The notes under the pieces were generated by a model, which ran no database searches, was not told the origin of the DNA, and saw nothing but the letters and a program-made list of their open reading frames with translations. Of a stretch of 64,000 nt of DNA, positions 27,229-37,751 are shown piece after piece. The stretch's first letter is position 1. Every line of letters starts with the position of its first letter. The stretch is taken from positions 62,001 to 126,000 of the forward strand of contig NZ_LMFH01000006.1 in the NCBI RefSeq assembly GCF_001427225.1, given 5' to 3'. Both the position numbers and the translations under genes were made by a program. The stretch is from Lysobacter sp. Root494 (GTDB lineage: Bacteria; Pseudomonadota; Gammaproteobacteria; Xanthomonadales; Xanthomonadaceae).

Positions 27229-27777
27229 TCAGAGGGCCTTTTCCAACACTTCGAAGCGCAGGTCGTCGCGCTTGGGCACGCCGAAGCGCTCGTCGCCATA
27301 CGGAAACGGCTTCTTGCTGCCAGTGCGGCGGTAACCACGGCGTTCGTAGAACGCGATGAGTTCGTCGCGTATGTCGATCACGGTCATGCGCATGGTCGGG
27401 GCCTTCCATTCTTCGCGCACGATGCGTTCGGCTTCGTTGAGAACGGCCTTGCCGATGCCGGCGCCCTGCAGGTTAGGGCGCACGGAAAACATGCCGAAGT
27501 AACCCGCGCCGTCTTCCATCGCGACGTGGGCGCAGGCCAGCAGCTCCGGCGTGCCATCGGCCGCAGTGCGCTCTGCGATCACGATGCGGCTCTGCGGCCG
27601 CGCGATGCAGGCCTCGATGTCGTCGACGCCGGTGCGGCGGCCGTCCAGCATGTCGGCCTCGGTGGTCCAGCCCTGTTTGCTCGCGTCGCCGCGATAGGCG
27701 GATTCGACCAGCGCAACGAGCGCAGGCGTGTCGGCGTGGGTGGCAACGCGGAATGTCATCGTGGATTCGGTGGTCAT
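27229..27777 (-). CDS. GNAT family N-acetyltransferase
   Basis: The 182-residue cytoplasmic protein has a single GNAT fold: N-terminal VATHADTPALVALVESAYRG, and the acetyl-CoA pyrophosphate loop in the FSVRPNLQGAGIGKAVLNEAE segment (R/Q-x-x-G-x-G/A type), followed by AFYERRGYRRTG. The acceptor is unknown; such proteins acetylate small amines or protein N-termini. It overlaps the preceding small membrane-protein gene by ATGA and lies 27 bp before the Rieske gene, so it belongs to the tail of the suf transcript. Confidence 0.9.
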   Translation of the reverse strand: MTTESTMTFRVATHADTPALVALVESAYRGDASKQGWTTEADMLDGRRTGVDDIEACIARPQSRIVIAERTAADGTPELLACAHVAMEDGAGYFGMFSVRPNLQGAGIGKAVLNEAERIVREEWKAPTMRMTVIDIRDELIAFYERRGYRRTGSKKPFPYGDERFGVPKRDDLRFEVLEKAL

Positions 27778-28031
27778 GCGAAGAGACGGGAAAAGTAGGG
27801 GAACAGCATCAGTACGAGCAGCAGGCAGACCAGCGGGATCGCGATCAGCAGGATGAAGCGAATCGCCTTGCCGGCGCGGCCCTGGATCGCTTCGGCGCGA
27901 TCGTTGATGCGTTCGATGCGCTCCAGCTGGCGCTGGTACAGCTGCATGTGCTCGCGTTGCAGCACGATGGCTTCACGCTGATTGTCGCGGATGTCACGCA
28001 GGAGTGCGACGAGATCGGGATTGTCAGCCAT
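27774..28031 (-). CDS. Small coiled-coil membrane protein
   Basis: The 85-residue protein has an N-terminal charged helix with heptad-like spacing (LLRDIRDNQREAIVLQREHM to about residue 45, likely a short coiled coil) and one C-terminal membrane helix (FILLIAIPLVCLLLVLMLF). I do not recognise a named family. Topology suggests a tail-anchored protein with the coiled coil in the cytoplasm. The stop overlaps the GNAT start by four bases; sufS ends 115 bp upstream, so it could be on the suf transcript or start its own. The ATG at 28031 is chosen because it begins the helical part; no clear ribosome site is seen. Confidence 0.75.
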   Translation of the reverse strand: MADNPDLVALLRDIRDNQREAIVLQREHMQLYQRQLERIERINDRAEAIQGRAGKAIRFILLIAIPLVCLLLVLMLFPYFSRLFA

Positions 28032-28146
28032 GTCGGTGCCCGTGGTGTGTCTCGGCAAGCGTAACGCAGCGCCCCGGAACCACGAAGGGCAGGTGCAGGT
28101 CGGCAGCGCCAGGATATGGCGAACGCGGCTCCGGCCCGGGGTTGCC

Positions 28147-29382
28147 CTACGCGAGCAGCTTCCGGACCTTGCGCAGCGCCACCACGAACGCATCGACTTC
28201 CTCATGCGTGTTGTAGAACGCGAACGAGGCGCGGCACGTTGCCGGAACGCCGAAGTGGTGCATCAGGGGGTGCGCGCAGTGGTGGCCGGAACGGATCGCG
28301 ACGCCCTCCAGGTCGAGCAGGGTGGCGAGATCGTGCGCGTGCGCGCCTTCGACCAGGAAACTGACTACCGCGGCCTTCTCCGCGGCACGGCCGAAAATGC
28401 GCAGCCCTTCAACCTTGTCCAGCTCCTCGGTCGCATGGCGAAGCAGTTCCTGTTCCCGCGCCCCGGCATTCATCATGCCCAACGCGGACAGGTAATCCAC
28501 CGATGCACCCAGGCCGACGAAGCCGGCGATATTCGGCGTTCCTGCTTCGAACTTGTGCGGCGCCTCGTTGTACACGGTCCCCTCGAAGCGCACTTCCTTG
28601 ATCATCTCGCCACCGCCGATGAAAGGCGGCATCGCGGCGAGGTGCTCGCGACGTGCCCACAATGCGCCGGTGCCGGTGGGGCCGCACATCTTGTGGCCGG
28701 TGAACGCATAGAAATCACAGCCGATCGAGGTGATGTCGACGGAGCGATGCGGTGCGGCCTGCGATCCGTCGATCACGGTCACGATCCCGCGGCGGCGTGC
28801 TTCGCGGCAGATCTCGCGCACGGGGTTCACCGTGCCCAGCACGTTGGAAACGTGCGTGAGCGAGAGCAGCTTCACTTCCGGCGTGAGCAGCGCGAACAAG
28901 GCCTCGGTGTCGAGTTCGCCGTTGTCGTTGATCTCGGCAACCTTGATCTTCGCGCCGGTGCGCTCGGCGACCAGCTGCCATGGCACGATGTTGGCGTGGT
29001 GCTCCATGCGCGTGAGCACGATCGAATCGCCCGGTTGCAGGCGTGGCAGCGCCCACGAATACGCGACCAGATTCAGCGCGAAGGTGGTGCCGCTGCCCAG
29101 CACGAGTTCGTCGGCGCGGACGTTGAAGAACGTCGCCAGCTTGCGGCGCGCGCCTTCGTACGCATCGGTCGCCTCGGTGCCGAGCGTGTGCACGGCGCGG
29201 CTGACGTTCGCGTTGTGGCGACGATAGAAGTCGTCGACGGCATCGATCACGCTCGCCGGCTTCTGCCCGGTGTTGGCGGAGTCGAGGTAGATCAGAGGCT
29301 TGCCGTGGACTTCGCGCGTGAGCAGCGGGAAGTCTGCGCGCACGCGGGTCCAGTCGATCGTGTTCTCGCGCGCGGCATTCAT
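28147..29382 (-). CDS. sufS: Cysteine desulfurase SufS
   Basis: SufS takes sulfur from L-cysteine as a persulfide and passes it to the SufBCD scaffold. The 411-residue class V aminotransferase-fold protein has the PLP lysine at Lys231 (FTGHKMCGP) and the active-site Cys369 in SGHHCAHP, the rigid short loop typical of group II (SufS) rather than IscS. Its ATG overlaps the sufD stop by four bases. No sufE or sufU is next to it, so the sulfur-transfer partner must be encoded elsewhere or is missing from this window. Confidence 0.95.
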   Translation of the reverse strand: MNAARENTIDWTRVRADFPLLTREVHGKPLIYLDSANTGQKPASVIDAVDDFYRRHNANVSRAVHTLGTEATDAYEGARRKLATFFNVRADELVLGSGTTFALNLVAYSWALPRLQPGDSIVLTRMEHHANIVPWQLVAERTGAKIKVAEINDNGELDTEALFALLTPEVKLLSLTHVSNVLGTVNPVREICREARRRGIVTVIDGSQAAPHRSVDITSIGCDFYAFTGHKMCGPTGTGALWARREHLAAMPPFIGGGEMIKEVRFEGTVYNEAPHKFEAGTPNIAGFVGLGASVDYLSALGMMNAGAREQELLRHATEELDKVEGLRIFGRAAEKAAVVSFLVEGAHAHDLATLLDLEGVAIRSGHHCAHPLMHHFGVPATCRASFAFYNTHEEVDAFVVALRKVRKLLA

Positions 29383-30689
29383 GCGGCAGGCTCCAGGCGG
29401 GACAGCGCGGCATCGAGCTTCGCCAGCAACAGCTCGCGCAATGGGGCGTCTTCGATCACGTTGACGGTTTCGCGGCAGAACGCGGCTGTGAGAAGGGCGC
29501 GCGCCTGTTCCTCCGGAATGCCGCGGCTGCGCAGGTAGAACATCGCGGTCGGGTCAAGTTGTCCGACGGCGGCGCCGTGCGCGGCCTGCACTTCGTCCGC
29601 GTGGATCTCGAGTACGGGCTGTGTGTCGATTTCAGCACCGGCGGAGAGCAGCAGGTTCTTGTTCGATAGGGAAGCGAAGCTGCCGTCGGCGCCTTCACGA
29701 ATCGTGATGCCGCCGTGGAACGCAGCCTTCGACCGGCCCGCGCCAAGCCCGCGCCACAGCAGCTCGCAACGCGTGTCGCGCGCGACATGGTCGATGCCCA
29801 GGCGGGTGTCGAGATGGCGCTTGCCATCGGCGAGCAGCACGCCGTTGGCGATCACCTGCGCGCCTTCGCCCTGCAGCGAGACATTGAGTTCGTGGCGTGA
29901 CAGTGCGCCGCCGAGTTCGAGGTCGAGCCGCAGGTAGGTCGCGCTGCGCGCAAGCACGGCATCGGTGCGGGTGACGAGCGAGGCGCCCGCGGCTTCGTCC
30001 TGCACTCGCACATGGGTGAGGCGCGCGCGCGCGGCCAGGTGCACGTGGGTGAGGCTGTTGGCGAAGTGGCTGTTGGCGCCGCTGGCGAGATTGTGCTCGA
30101 CCACGGCCAGTTCGGCGTCGCCGCGCAGCTCGATGAAATGGCGCGGATGCGAGGCGAGGTCGCGTTCGGCCGGCGCGCCGACGAACACGAGGTGGATCGG
30201 TTGCGTCGAACTCGCGCCGGCTTCCGCGCGCAACACCACGCCTTCTTCGGCGAGGGCGGCGTTGAGGCGGGCGAAGACTTCATCGGCGCGGTCGAAACGG
30301 CGCGCGAGGAAGTTCACCTCGCGCTCGTCGCCTTGTTCGCTTGCCTGCGACAGTGCCTGCGAGAGCGGCTGCAGCGACACGCCGGTCGGTAGCCCATGCA
30401 AGGTGCTGTGCGAAGCGTCGAAGCGGCCGTTGACGAAGACCAGGCGTGGCCCGGGGATGCCGGCGATGCAGGCGCCGTCGAACGCGGCGGGTTGTTCAGA
30501 AGCAGGAGCAAAAGCGCGGCGCTCGAACGCGCGCAGTGGCGTGTACTTCCAGCGCTCGCTACGCGGGCCGGGCAGGCCGTCCAGCAATGCGGCGGCAAGC
30601 GCCGCGCGACGCGAATCGCTCAAGCCCGCCGCATCGCGGCTGGGCAGGGCTTCGAAGGCCGAAGCAAAGGAGTCAAGCAGCGCGCTCAT
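29379..30689 (-). CDS. sufD: Fe-S cluster assembly protein SufD
   Basis: SufD pairs with SufB on the SufC ATPase dimer to form the scaffold on which the Fe-S cluster is built. The 436-residue product has the right-handed beta-helix domain typical of SufB/SufD paralogues, with the conserved C-terminal segment HAAHGAAVGQLDPTAMFYLRSRGI (read as EVQAAHGAAVGQLDP then MFYLRSRGIPEEQA), where the interface His lies. The N-terminal third is Ala-rich and diverged, as usual for SufD. It follows sufC with no gap and overlaps sufS. Confidence 0.94.
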   Translation of the reverse strand: MSALLDSFASAFEALPSRDAAGLSDSRRAALAAALLDGLPGPRSERWKYTPLRAFERRAFAPASEQPAAFDGACIAGIPGPRLVFVNGRFDASHSTLHGLPTGVSLQPLSQALSQASEQGDEREVNFLARRFDRADEVFARLNAALAEEGVVLRAEAGASSTQPIHLVFVGAPAERDLASHPRHFIELRGDAELAVVEHNLASGANSHFANSLTHVHLAARARLTHVRVQDEAAGASLVTRTDAVLARSATYLRLDLELGGALSRHELNVSLQGEGAQVIANGVLLADGKRHLDTRLGIDHVARDTRCELLWRGLGAGRSKAAFHGGITIREGADGSFASLSNKNLLLSAGAEIDTQPVLEIHADEVQAAHGAAVGQLDPTAMFYLRSRGIPEEQARALLTAAFCRETVNVIEDAPLRELLLAKLDAALSRLEPAA

Positions 30690-31454
<765 letters not shown>

Positions 31455-31493
31455 GGAAGGGGTTCTTGTCGGTTGATTCGATCGTAGCGAGGC

Positions 31494-31888
31494 TCAGCGG
31501 CTGTTGTCTGGCAGCCAATGGGCTCGCAGATAACGGGTGCGCTCTCGGGTGAGTTCTGTCTTGGCGATTGCGTATTCCAACGGGTATATCGAGCCGTACT
31601 CGACCTGCGCGCTCTGGCCTGGTGCCAGCGGGAACCGGGCTTCCAGATCGGCATCACGCAACTGGATCCAGAGTCGTTGCGAGGCCTTCAGCTTCTTCAG
31701 GAAAAGTGCATCGCTTGCATGTTGTTTCAGTATCGCGTGGTAGATCTCGTTGAGCTCCGCATCCGCGGCACGGAATTCCTGCGCCGCGCAGGCATTCATT
31801 TCGCTCTGGGTGTTTTTGGAACCACAGTCCGGTGCCGCGACGACGGAGTTGCAGGTCAGCAGGAGCAGGGGCAGAAGATAGGTGAGCT

Positions 31889-31892
<4 letters not shown>
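31494..31892 (-). CDS. LprI-like (DUF1311) exported protein inside the suf operon
   Basis: The 132-residue protein has a signal peptide ([20 protein letters not shown]) and a DUF1311/LprI-type domain: a Cys-containing N-terminal part ([30 protein letters not shown], here the C...C pair probably forms a disulfide) and the helical [20 protein letters not shown] segment. LprI of Mycobacterium inhibits lysozyme; other members have no known function. Its start overlaps the sufB stop as ATGA, and sufC follows after 39 bp, so it lies in the middle of an iron-sulfur operon where such a gene is not expected. The identification of the family is good; its job here is unknown. Confidence 0.85.
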
Positions 31893-33385
<1,493 letters not shown>

Positions 33386-33454
33386 GGGGCTGCCTACTGT
33401 GTGTTCGTTAGCTGCATGGTGGATTCCATGCATCTGGAGGGGGATCGAGCCCGC

Positions 33455-33934
33455 CTACGTGGTGGCGAGGTGCAGGTCGATGCGCTTCGCCGGGCTTGGT
33501 TCGGGAACGGGTTTTGCCGGTGGCGGCGCGAGCATCTGGGCGAGGGTGACGTTGCGCAGGGCCTCGATCACCACGTCGTTGATGCGGTTCCAGTTGGCGC
33601 GCACGCCGCAGGACTGTTCGATGCCGCAGTTGCCGGTGTGGACGGTGCACTCGGTCATGCCGAGCGGTCCCTCCAACGCCTCCACTATTTCGATCAACCC
33701 GATGGCTTCTGCCGGCCGCGCCAGCCGGTAGCCGCCGCTGGCGCCACGGGTCGCCGCAACCAATCCGGCCTGCGACAGCGGCTTGAGGACCTTGGCGACG
33801 GTGGGTGTTTCCAGTCCCGCCCGCTCGGCGAGTTCCGAAGCGCTCAGCACATCGACCTGCTCGCTGCCCTGGTGGGCGGCGAGGACAGTCATGACGACGG
33901 TGGCGTAGTCGGTGAGCTTGGCGACGCGGAGCAT
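33455..33934 (-). CDS. Rrf2-family Suf regulator (IscR/SufR-like)
   Basis: The 159-residue winged-helix regulator has an N-terminal Rrf2 domain (LTDYATVVMTVLAAH; SASELAERAGLETPTVAKVLKPL as the recognition helix at about 31-53; RGASGGYRLARP as the wing) and three cysteines, Cys96, Cys103 and Cys109, placed like the 2Fe-2S ligands of IscR. It therefore probably senses cluster status and controls the suf operon below it and itself. Families commonly name it SUF system regulator. A perfect inverted repeat lies 20 bp upstream of its start. Confidence 0.93.
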   Translation of the reverse strand: MLRVAKLTDYATVVMTVLAAHQGSEQVDVLSASELAERAGLETPTVAKVLKPLSQAGLVAATRGASGGYRLARPAEAIGLIEIVEALEGPLGMTECTVHTGNCGIEQSCGVRANWNRINDVVIEALRNVTLAQMLAPPPAKPVPEPSPAKRIDLHLATT

Positions 33935-33953
33935 GGCTGCATGGCTGGCGGTT

Positions 33954-33971
33954 CAATTCGTACTGGAATTG
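33954..33971 (-). promoter_or_regulatory. Inverted repeat upstream of the suf regulator
   Basis: CAATTC, six bases and GAATTG form a perfect 6-6-6 palindrome, 20-37 bp upstream of the regulator start. It stands out as AT-rich in a GC-rich intergenic region. A self-bound operator for the Rrf2 protein is likely by position; this is inference. Confidence 0.5.
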
Positions 33972-34068
33972 TACGGATTAGGGTGGCCCGGGTCGAGCAG
34001 CAGGGTCGGAGAGGTCCCTGTGAGGGTCGCGAGGGTGCGACGCAGGGACGGACGGGCCGCGCGAGGGG

Positions 34069-34236
34069 CGCGGGTCGGGCGGAGGGTCGATTGAGTCCGG
34101 CCGAGCCTCGAATGGGGCGCGGCGAGCCTTGTGTGAGTTCAGGCGGAACGATTGGGTCGTGGCGCGGCTCGCGTAGGTCCGGCTGAGGGTCGAACGGGGT
34201 CTGGCGAGCCTCCCGTAAGTTCAACGGAGGGTCGAA
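34069..34236. repeat. Degenerate 42-bp tandem repeat, about four units
   Basis: Units at 34195-34236, 34153-34194, 34111-34152 and 34069-34110 share a GC-rich pattern with blocks such as GGCGAGCC, GTAAGTTC/GTAGGTCC and GGAGGGTCGAA. The two rightmost units are the most alike and the leftmost is weakest. Read on the minus strand, the period is 14 residues (FDP-x2-L-RE-x-R pattern). No gene is supported here; the 33972-34456 stretch shows no other feature apart from the promoter region that the SET gene must have. Confidence 0.65.
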
Positions 34237-34456
34237 CGACTCGCGCCGAGGTTTAGAAGGCTCGCGAGCCCTGTCGGCGACGAGCATTGCGATCCATCAG
34301 GCGCATGCGATCCAACCGGCAGTCAGCCGCTGTTCTCATCGACGTCATGGCTTGGACGACGCCCCCTTCGTCGTCCACACCCTCTCCACGCGATGACGTC
34401 ATCCTCGCTTATCAAGCACAATCGCTCCTTTCGCCATCCTCCAAGCCGGACCCTGC

Positions 34457-34972
34457 ATGCCACGCAAGATCGCCACCCGTCGCTCCAATATCCATGGCAA
34501 CGGCATGTTCGCCGTCGCACCGATCAAGAAGGGCGAGCGCCTGATCGAATACAAGGGCCGCCGCCGTACGCATGACGAAGTCGACGCCGGCGACAGCGGC
34601 GACGTGGACTCGGGTCACACTTTCCTGTTCACGCTCAACGACGAGTACGTGATCGACGCCAACTTCGAGGGCAACTCGGCGCGGTGGATCAACCACAGCT
34701 GCGAGCCCAACTGCGAGGCGGTGCTGGAAGAGGACGACGACGATGACCGTCGCAAGGACAAGGTCTTCATCGAGGCGATTCGCGGCATCAAGCCGGGCGA
34801 GGAACTGTCGTACAACTACGGCATCCGCCTGGAGGAAAAGCACACCAAGGAGCTGAAGAAGATCTGGGAATGCCGTTGCGGTTCGCCCAACTGCACCGGG
34901 ACCATGCTTCAGCCAAAGAAAGACAAGTCCAAGAAAAAGGACAAGAAGAAAAAGAAGGGCAAGAAGAAGTAA
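34457..34972 (+). CDS. SET-domain protein lysine methyltransferase with lysine-rich tail
   Basis: The 171-residue protein has a compact SET domain: GNGMF at 14-18, NHSCEPNC at 79-86 and EELSYNYG at 115-122 (SAM-binding and catalytic Tyr), then a post-SET zinc motif CRCGSPNC at 139-146. An acidic run (EEDDDDDRRKDK) interrupts the domain near 91-102. The C-terminal 18 residues are almost all Lys (KDKSKKKDKKKKKGKKK), resembling a histone tail that could bind DNA or be its own substrate. SET proteins of this kind occur in scattered bacteria; the target is unknown. It is monocistronic with its own terminator. Confidence 0.9.
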   Translation: MPRKIATRRSNIHGNGMFAVAPIKKGERLIEYKGRRRTHDEVDAGDSGDVDSGHTFLFTLNDEYVIDANFEGNSARWINHSCEPNCEAVLEEDDDDDRRKDKVFIEAIRGIKPGEELSYNYGIRLEEKHTKELKKIWECRCGSPNCTGTMLQPKKDKSKKKDKKKKKGKKK

Positions 34973-34995
34973 GGGATGCGAGTCCCTTCTTGCCG

Positions 34996-35024
34996 AACGC
35001 CGGGCGTGCCCCGGCGTTTTTTTT
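34996..35024 (+). terminator. Terminator of the SET gene
   Basis: AACGCCGGG and CCCGGCGTT form a 9-bp hairpin followed by seven or more T residues. Confidence 0.93.
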
Positions 35025-35414
35025 GCGGATTGAAGGCACATTTTTGCGGAACTGTTGAGGTAGGGGCTGGGCGTGAGCGGCGGCGAAGTCGTGCAGGGCA
35101 GCGCACCATCGAACGGCAGCTGCGGAATTGCTTCTACCGCGCCAGCATCGCCCAGTTGGCCGCACTCTCATCCGGGCGCTTCGCCCTGCCGTCTCCCGAG
35201 GGAAGGCAAGGCACAACGCCACTTCACGCCATCTTCTCCCAAGCAAAAAGCGGCCGGCGCGCGCGATGCACGCCATAGGCAATTGGTTGGCATGACTTCC
35301 GCCATGCGGTAATCGCCACAGTCGGCAATACGCTGCGCGCCAACGCGGTCGATGAACGACTGCTGCCTGCGGCCGCGAACCGATGCGGCCGCGCCACCCG
35401 CTTCCGGATCTTCC
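35025..35414. other. Non-coding region before the DUF5916 gene
   Basis: About 390 bp separate the SET terminator from the next start. Neither strand offers a frame with family character; one minus-strand frame reads as the same sort of low-complexity phrase (SLGRRQG-type) as the region after cysB and may be a decayed repeat. The promoter of the DUF5916 gene must lie here, but I cannot place it. No terminator or RNA gene is visible. Confidence 0.35.
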
Positions 35415-37691
35415 ATGCGTGCAACGCTGACCATCGCCCTCCTGGCCGCGCTCGCGGTGCCTTCTGCTGCGGCCGCCGTAGAAGTCGATGGCCGCATCGA
35501 TTCCGCCGAATGGCAGGGCGCGCAACACATTACCGATTTCCGGCTCACCCAACCGCTATCGCGCGCGCCGGCGCCGCAGCCGACCGAAGCCTGGATCCTT
35601 GCCACCGAAGATGGCCTGGCGATCGCATTCCGCAACCAGCAGGCACCGGGCATCCCGCGCACGCGCCAGCAGGCACAGCGCGATCAGGGCGCCCAGGCGG
35701 ATCGTGTGAATCTCTACGTCGACTTCGATGGCGACGGCCGCTCCGGCTACAACTTCACCGTGCTGCTCTCCAACAGCATCATCGATACGACGATTACCAA
35801 CGAGAACCAGTTCAATACCGACTGGGACGGCGACTGGCGCCACGCCACGAGCGAAGACGAGGCAGGCTGGTCTGCCGAAATGCTGATCCCGTGGCACGTC
35901 GCACCGATGCGCGATGTCAAGGACGGCACGCGCACGCTCGGCATCCAGCTCGACCGGGTGATCGGCGCCACTGGCGAACGTGCCTCGTGGCCGGCGATCA
36001 GTTTCCAGGAATCGCGTTTCCTCACCGCGCTCAACAAGGTGGAGGTGCCCGCGTTCAGCCAGTCGCTGCTGGCGATCACGCCGTACACGTCGGTCGTGTA
36101 CGACAACGTCGCCAACAAGGCCGACTTCGACGCGGGTGCCGACATCTTCTGGAAGCCGAACGGACGCTTCCAACTCAGCGCGACGCTCAACCCCGACTTC
36201 GGCCAGGTCGAGAGCGACCAGCTGGTGGTCAACTTCAGCGCGACGGAAACCTTCTTCAACGACAAGCGTCCGTTCTTCACCGAGAATCAGGGCTACTTCG
36301 ACGTGCCGTTCGGTTCGCTCAACAACCGCAACAAACTGATCTACACCCGCCGCGTCGGCGCGAATGCCGACGACGGCAGCGGCGCGGGCGACGTGACCGC
36401 CGCGATGAAGCTCAACGGCAGCATGGGCCCGCTCAATTACGGCGTGTTCGCCGCGACCGAAGCCGACGAAGCCGGCCGCGACTTCTATGCGGTGCGAACC
36501 TCGCGCGACGGCGACAAGCAGGGCATGGGTGCGATGGTGACGCGCGTGCAGCGGCCGTGCTTCACCCAGGACGCGGACGGCTGCATCGAACGCGACGCGA
36601 ACGTGTACGAAGTCGACCATCGCTGGACGCCGAATCCGTCGTGGTCGATCCGCACCACGCTGGTGGGTTCGGACGTTTCGCAGGACGGCGATGGCGGCAG
36701 CGATACCGGCGGCCAGGTGCGCATCGACTGGGACATGGGCGAGGGCTGGCGCCAGCAGCTCTACATGCTGCACCTCGGCGGCAACCTGCAGCTCAACGAC
36801 TTCGGTTACCTGGAACGCAACAACTACAACTACGCGCGCTACGACCTCGGACGCCGCTTCACCAACCAGGCGGAGGCGTCGAAGTACAACGCCGCCGACT
36901 GGCATTGGGCAGTGTCCAGGCGCGTCAACGACAACGGAGTGCACATCGCCGATGCCGCGGCGATGAACCGTGCCGGGCAGCTGCGCGATGGCGGCAACGA
37001 TTTCTTCGAAGTGGCGACCTGGACGGCGGGCAAGGACGACCTGATCCTGCGCGGCAACGGCATCGTCGACGTGCCCACGAAGTATTTCCTCTTCTACGAA
37101 CGCAACCGTCCGCGCCAGGGCGACAGTCCGTGGGAGTTCTACGGCAACGTGCGCTGGGCATCGGAAGGGCTGGAGACGCCAGCGCGCAGTTCGTTGCAGA
37201 TCGACCTGGAGCCGACCTATCACGTTAACGATCGCCTGCGTTTCTTCACCGCGTGGTTCTTCGAGCGCAACAGCGACTGGATACTCTGGCGCGGCGACAA
37301 CCTGCTCGGCAGCTACAACGAGGACATGATCCTGCTCAACGCCGGCAGCGTGTTCCTGATCAGCGACAAGCAGGAACTGCGCGTGCGGCTGGAAGCGATC
37401 GGCCTGGATGCGAAGGCCCGCAAGGCATGGCGCGTGGCGGCCAGTGGCGAGCCAGTGGAGTCGGCGGAAGAGATTCCGGACGTGGGCCTGCGCAACCTTG
37501 GCTTCCAGATCCGCTATCGCTACGAGCTGGCGCCGCTTTCCTATCTGTACGTCGCCTACGTGCGCGGCGGTTCGTTCTACGAGGAAGACATCCTTGGCCG
37601 TTACCACGCGCGCGAGCAGTTCCAGGATGCGTTCTCGCTGCGCGACAGCGAACAGTTGCTGGTGAAGCTGTCGTATCGGTTCGAGTTGTAG
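35415..37691 (+). CDS. DUF5916 family outer-membrane-associated protein
   Basis: The 758-residue protein starts with a signal peptide (MRATLTIALLAALAVPSAAAA) followed by a CBM9-like domain (VDGRIDSAEWQGAQ to about 200, with DFDGDGRSGYNFTV), a fold that binds sugars or haem in other proteins. From about 240 on comes the DUF5916 part, with GQVESDQLVVNFSATETFF and FFTENQGYFD, and repeated amphipathic beta strands ending ...VKLSYRFEL, consistent with a membrane beta barrel. Function is not established. The ATG at 35415 is chosen for the signal peptide. It stands alone. Confidence 0.85.
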   Translation: MRATLTIALLAALAVPSAAAAVEVDGRIDSAEWQGAQHITDFRLTQPLSRAPAPQPTEAWILATEDGLAIAFRNQQAPGIPRTRQQAQRDQGAQADRVNLYVDFDGDGRSGYNFTVLLSNSIIDTTITNENQFNTDWDGDWRHATSEDEAGWSAEMLIPWHVAPMRDVKDGTRTLGIQLDRVIGATGERASWPAISFQESRFLTALNKVEVPAFSQSLLAITPYTSVVYDNVANKADFDAGADIFWKPNGRFQLSATLNPDFGQVESDQLVVNFSATETFFNDKRPFFTENQGYFDVPFGSLNNRNKLIYTRRVGANADDGSGAGDVTAAMKLNGSMGPLNYGVFAATEADEAGRDFYAVRTSRDGDKQGMGAMVTRVQRPCFTQDADGCIERDANVYEVDHRWTPNPSWSIRTTLVGSDVSQDGDGGSDTGGQVRIDWDMGEGWRQQLYMLHLGGNLQLNDFGYLERNNYNYARYDLGRRFTNQAEASKYNAADWHWAVSRRVNDNGVHIADAAAMNRAGQLRDGGNDFFEVATWTAGKDDLILRGNGIVDVPTKYFLFYERNRPRQGDSPWEFYGNVRWASEGLETPARSSLQIDLEPTYHVNDRLRFFTAWFFERNSDWILWRGDNLLGSYNEDMILLNAGSVFLISDKQELRVRLEAIGLDAKARKAWRVAASGEPVESAEEIPDVGLRNLGFQIRYRYELAPLSYLYVAYVRGGSFYEEDILGRYHAREQFQDAFSLRDSEQLLVKLSYRFEL

Positions 37692-37751
37692 CGTTTCGCA
37701 GGATGGATTGAGCCAAAGGCGAACGCCATCGACGCGGGACCACATCGCGTT

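Noticed and set aside
34069-34236. CRISPR array
   Set aside because: The units touch each other with no unique spacers, and differ too much from each other; no cas genes are in the window.
33889-34287. 132-codon minus-strand frame with 14-residue repeats
   Set aside because: It overlaps the start of the Suf regulator in another frame and its repeat comes from the 42-bp tandem DNA repeat; treated as non-coding.
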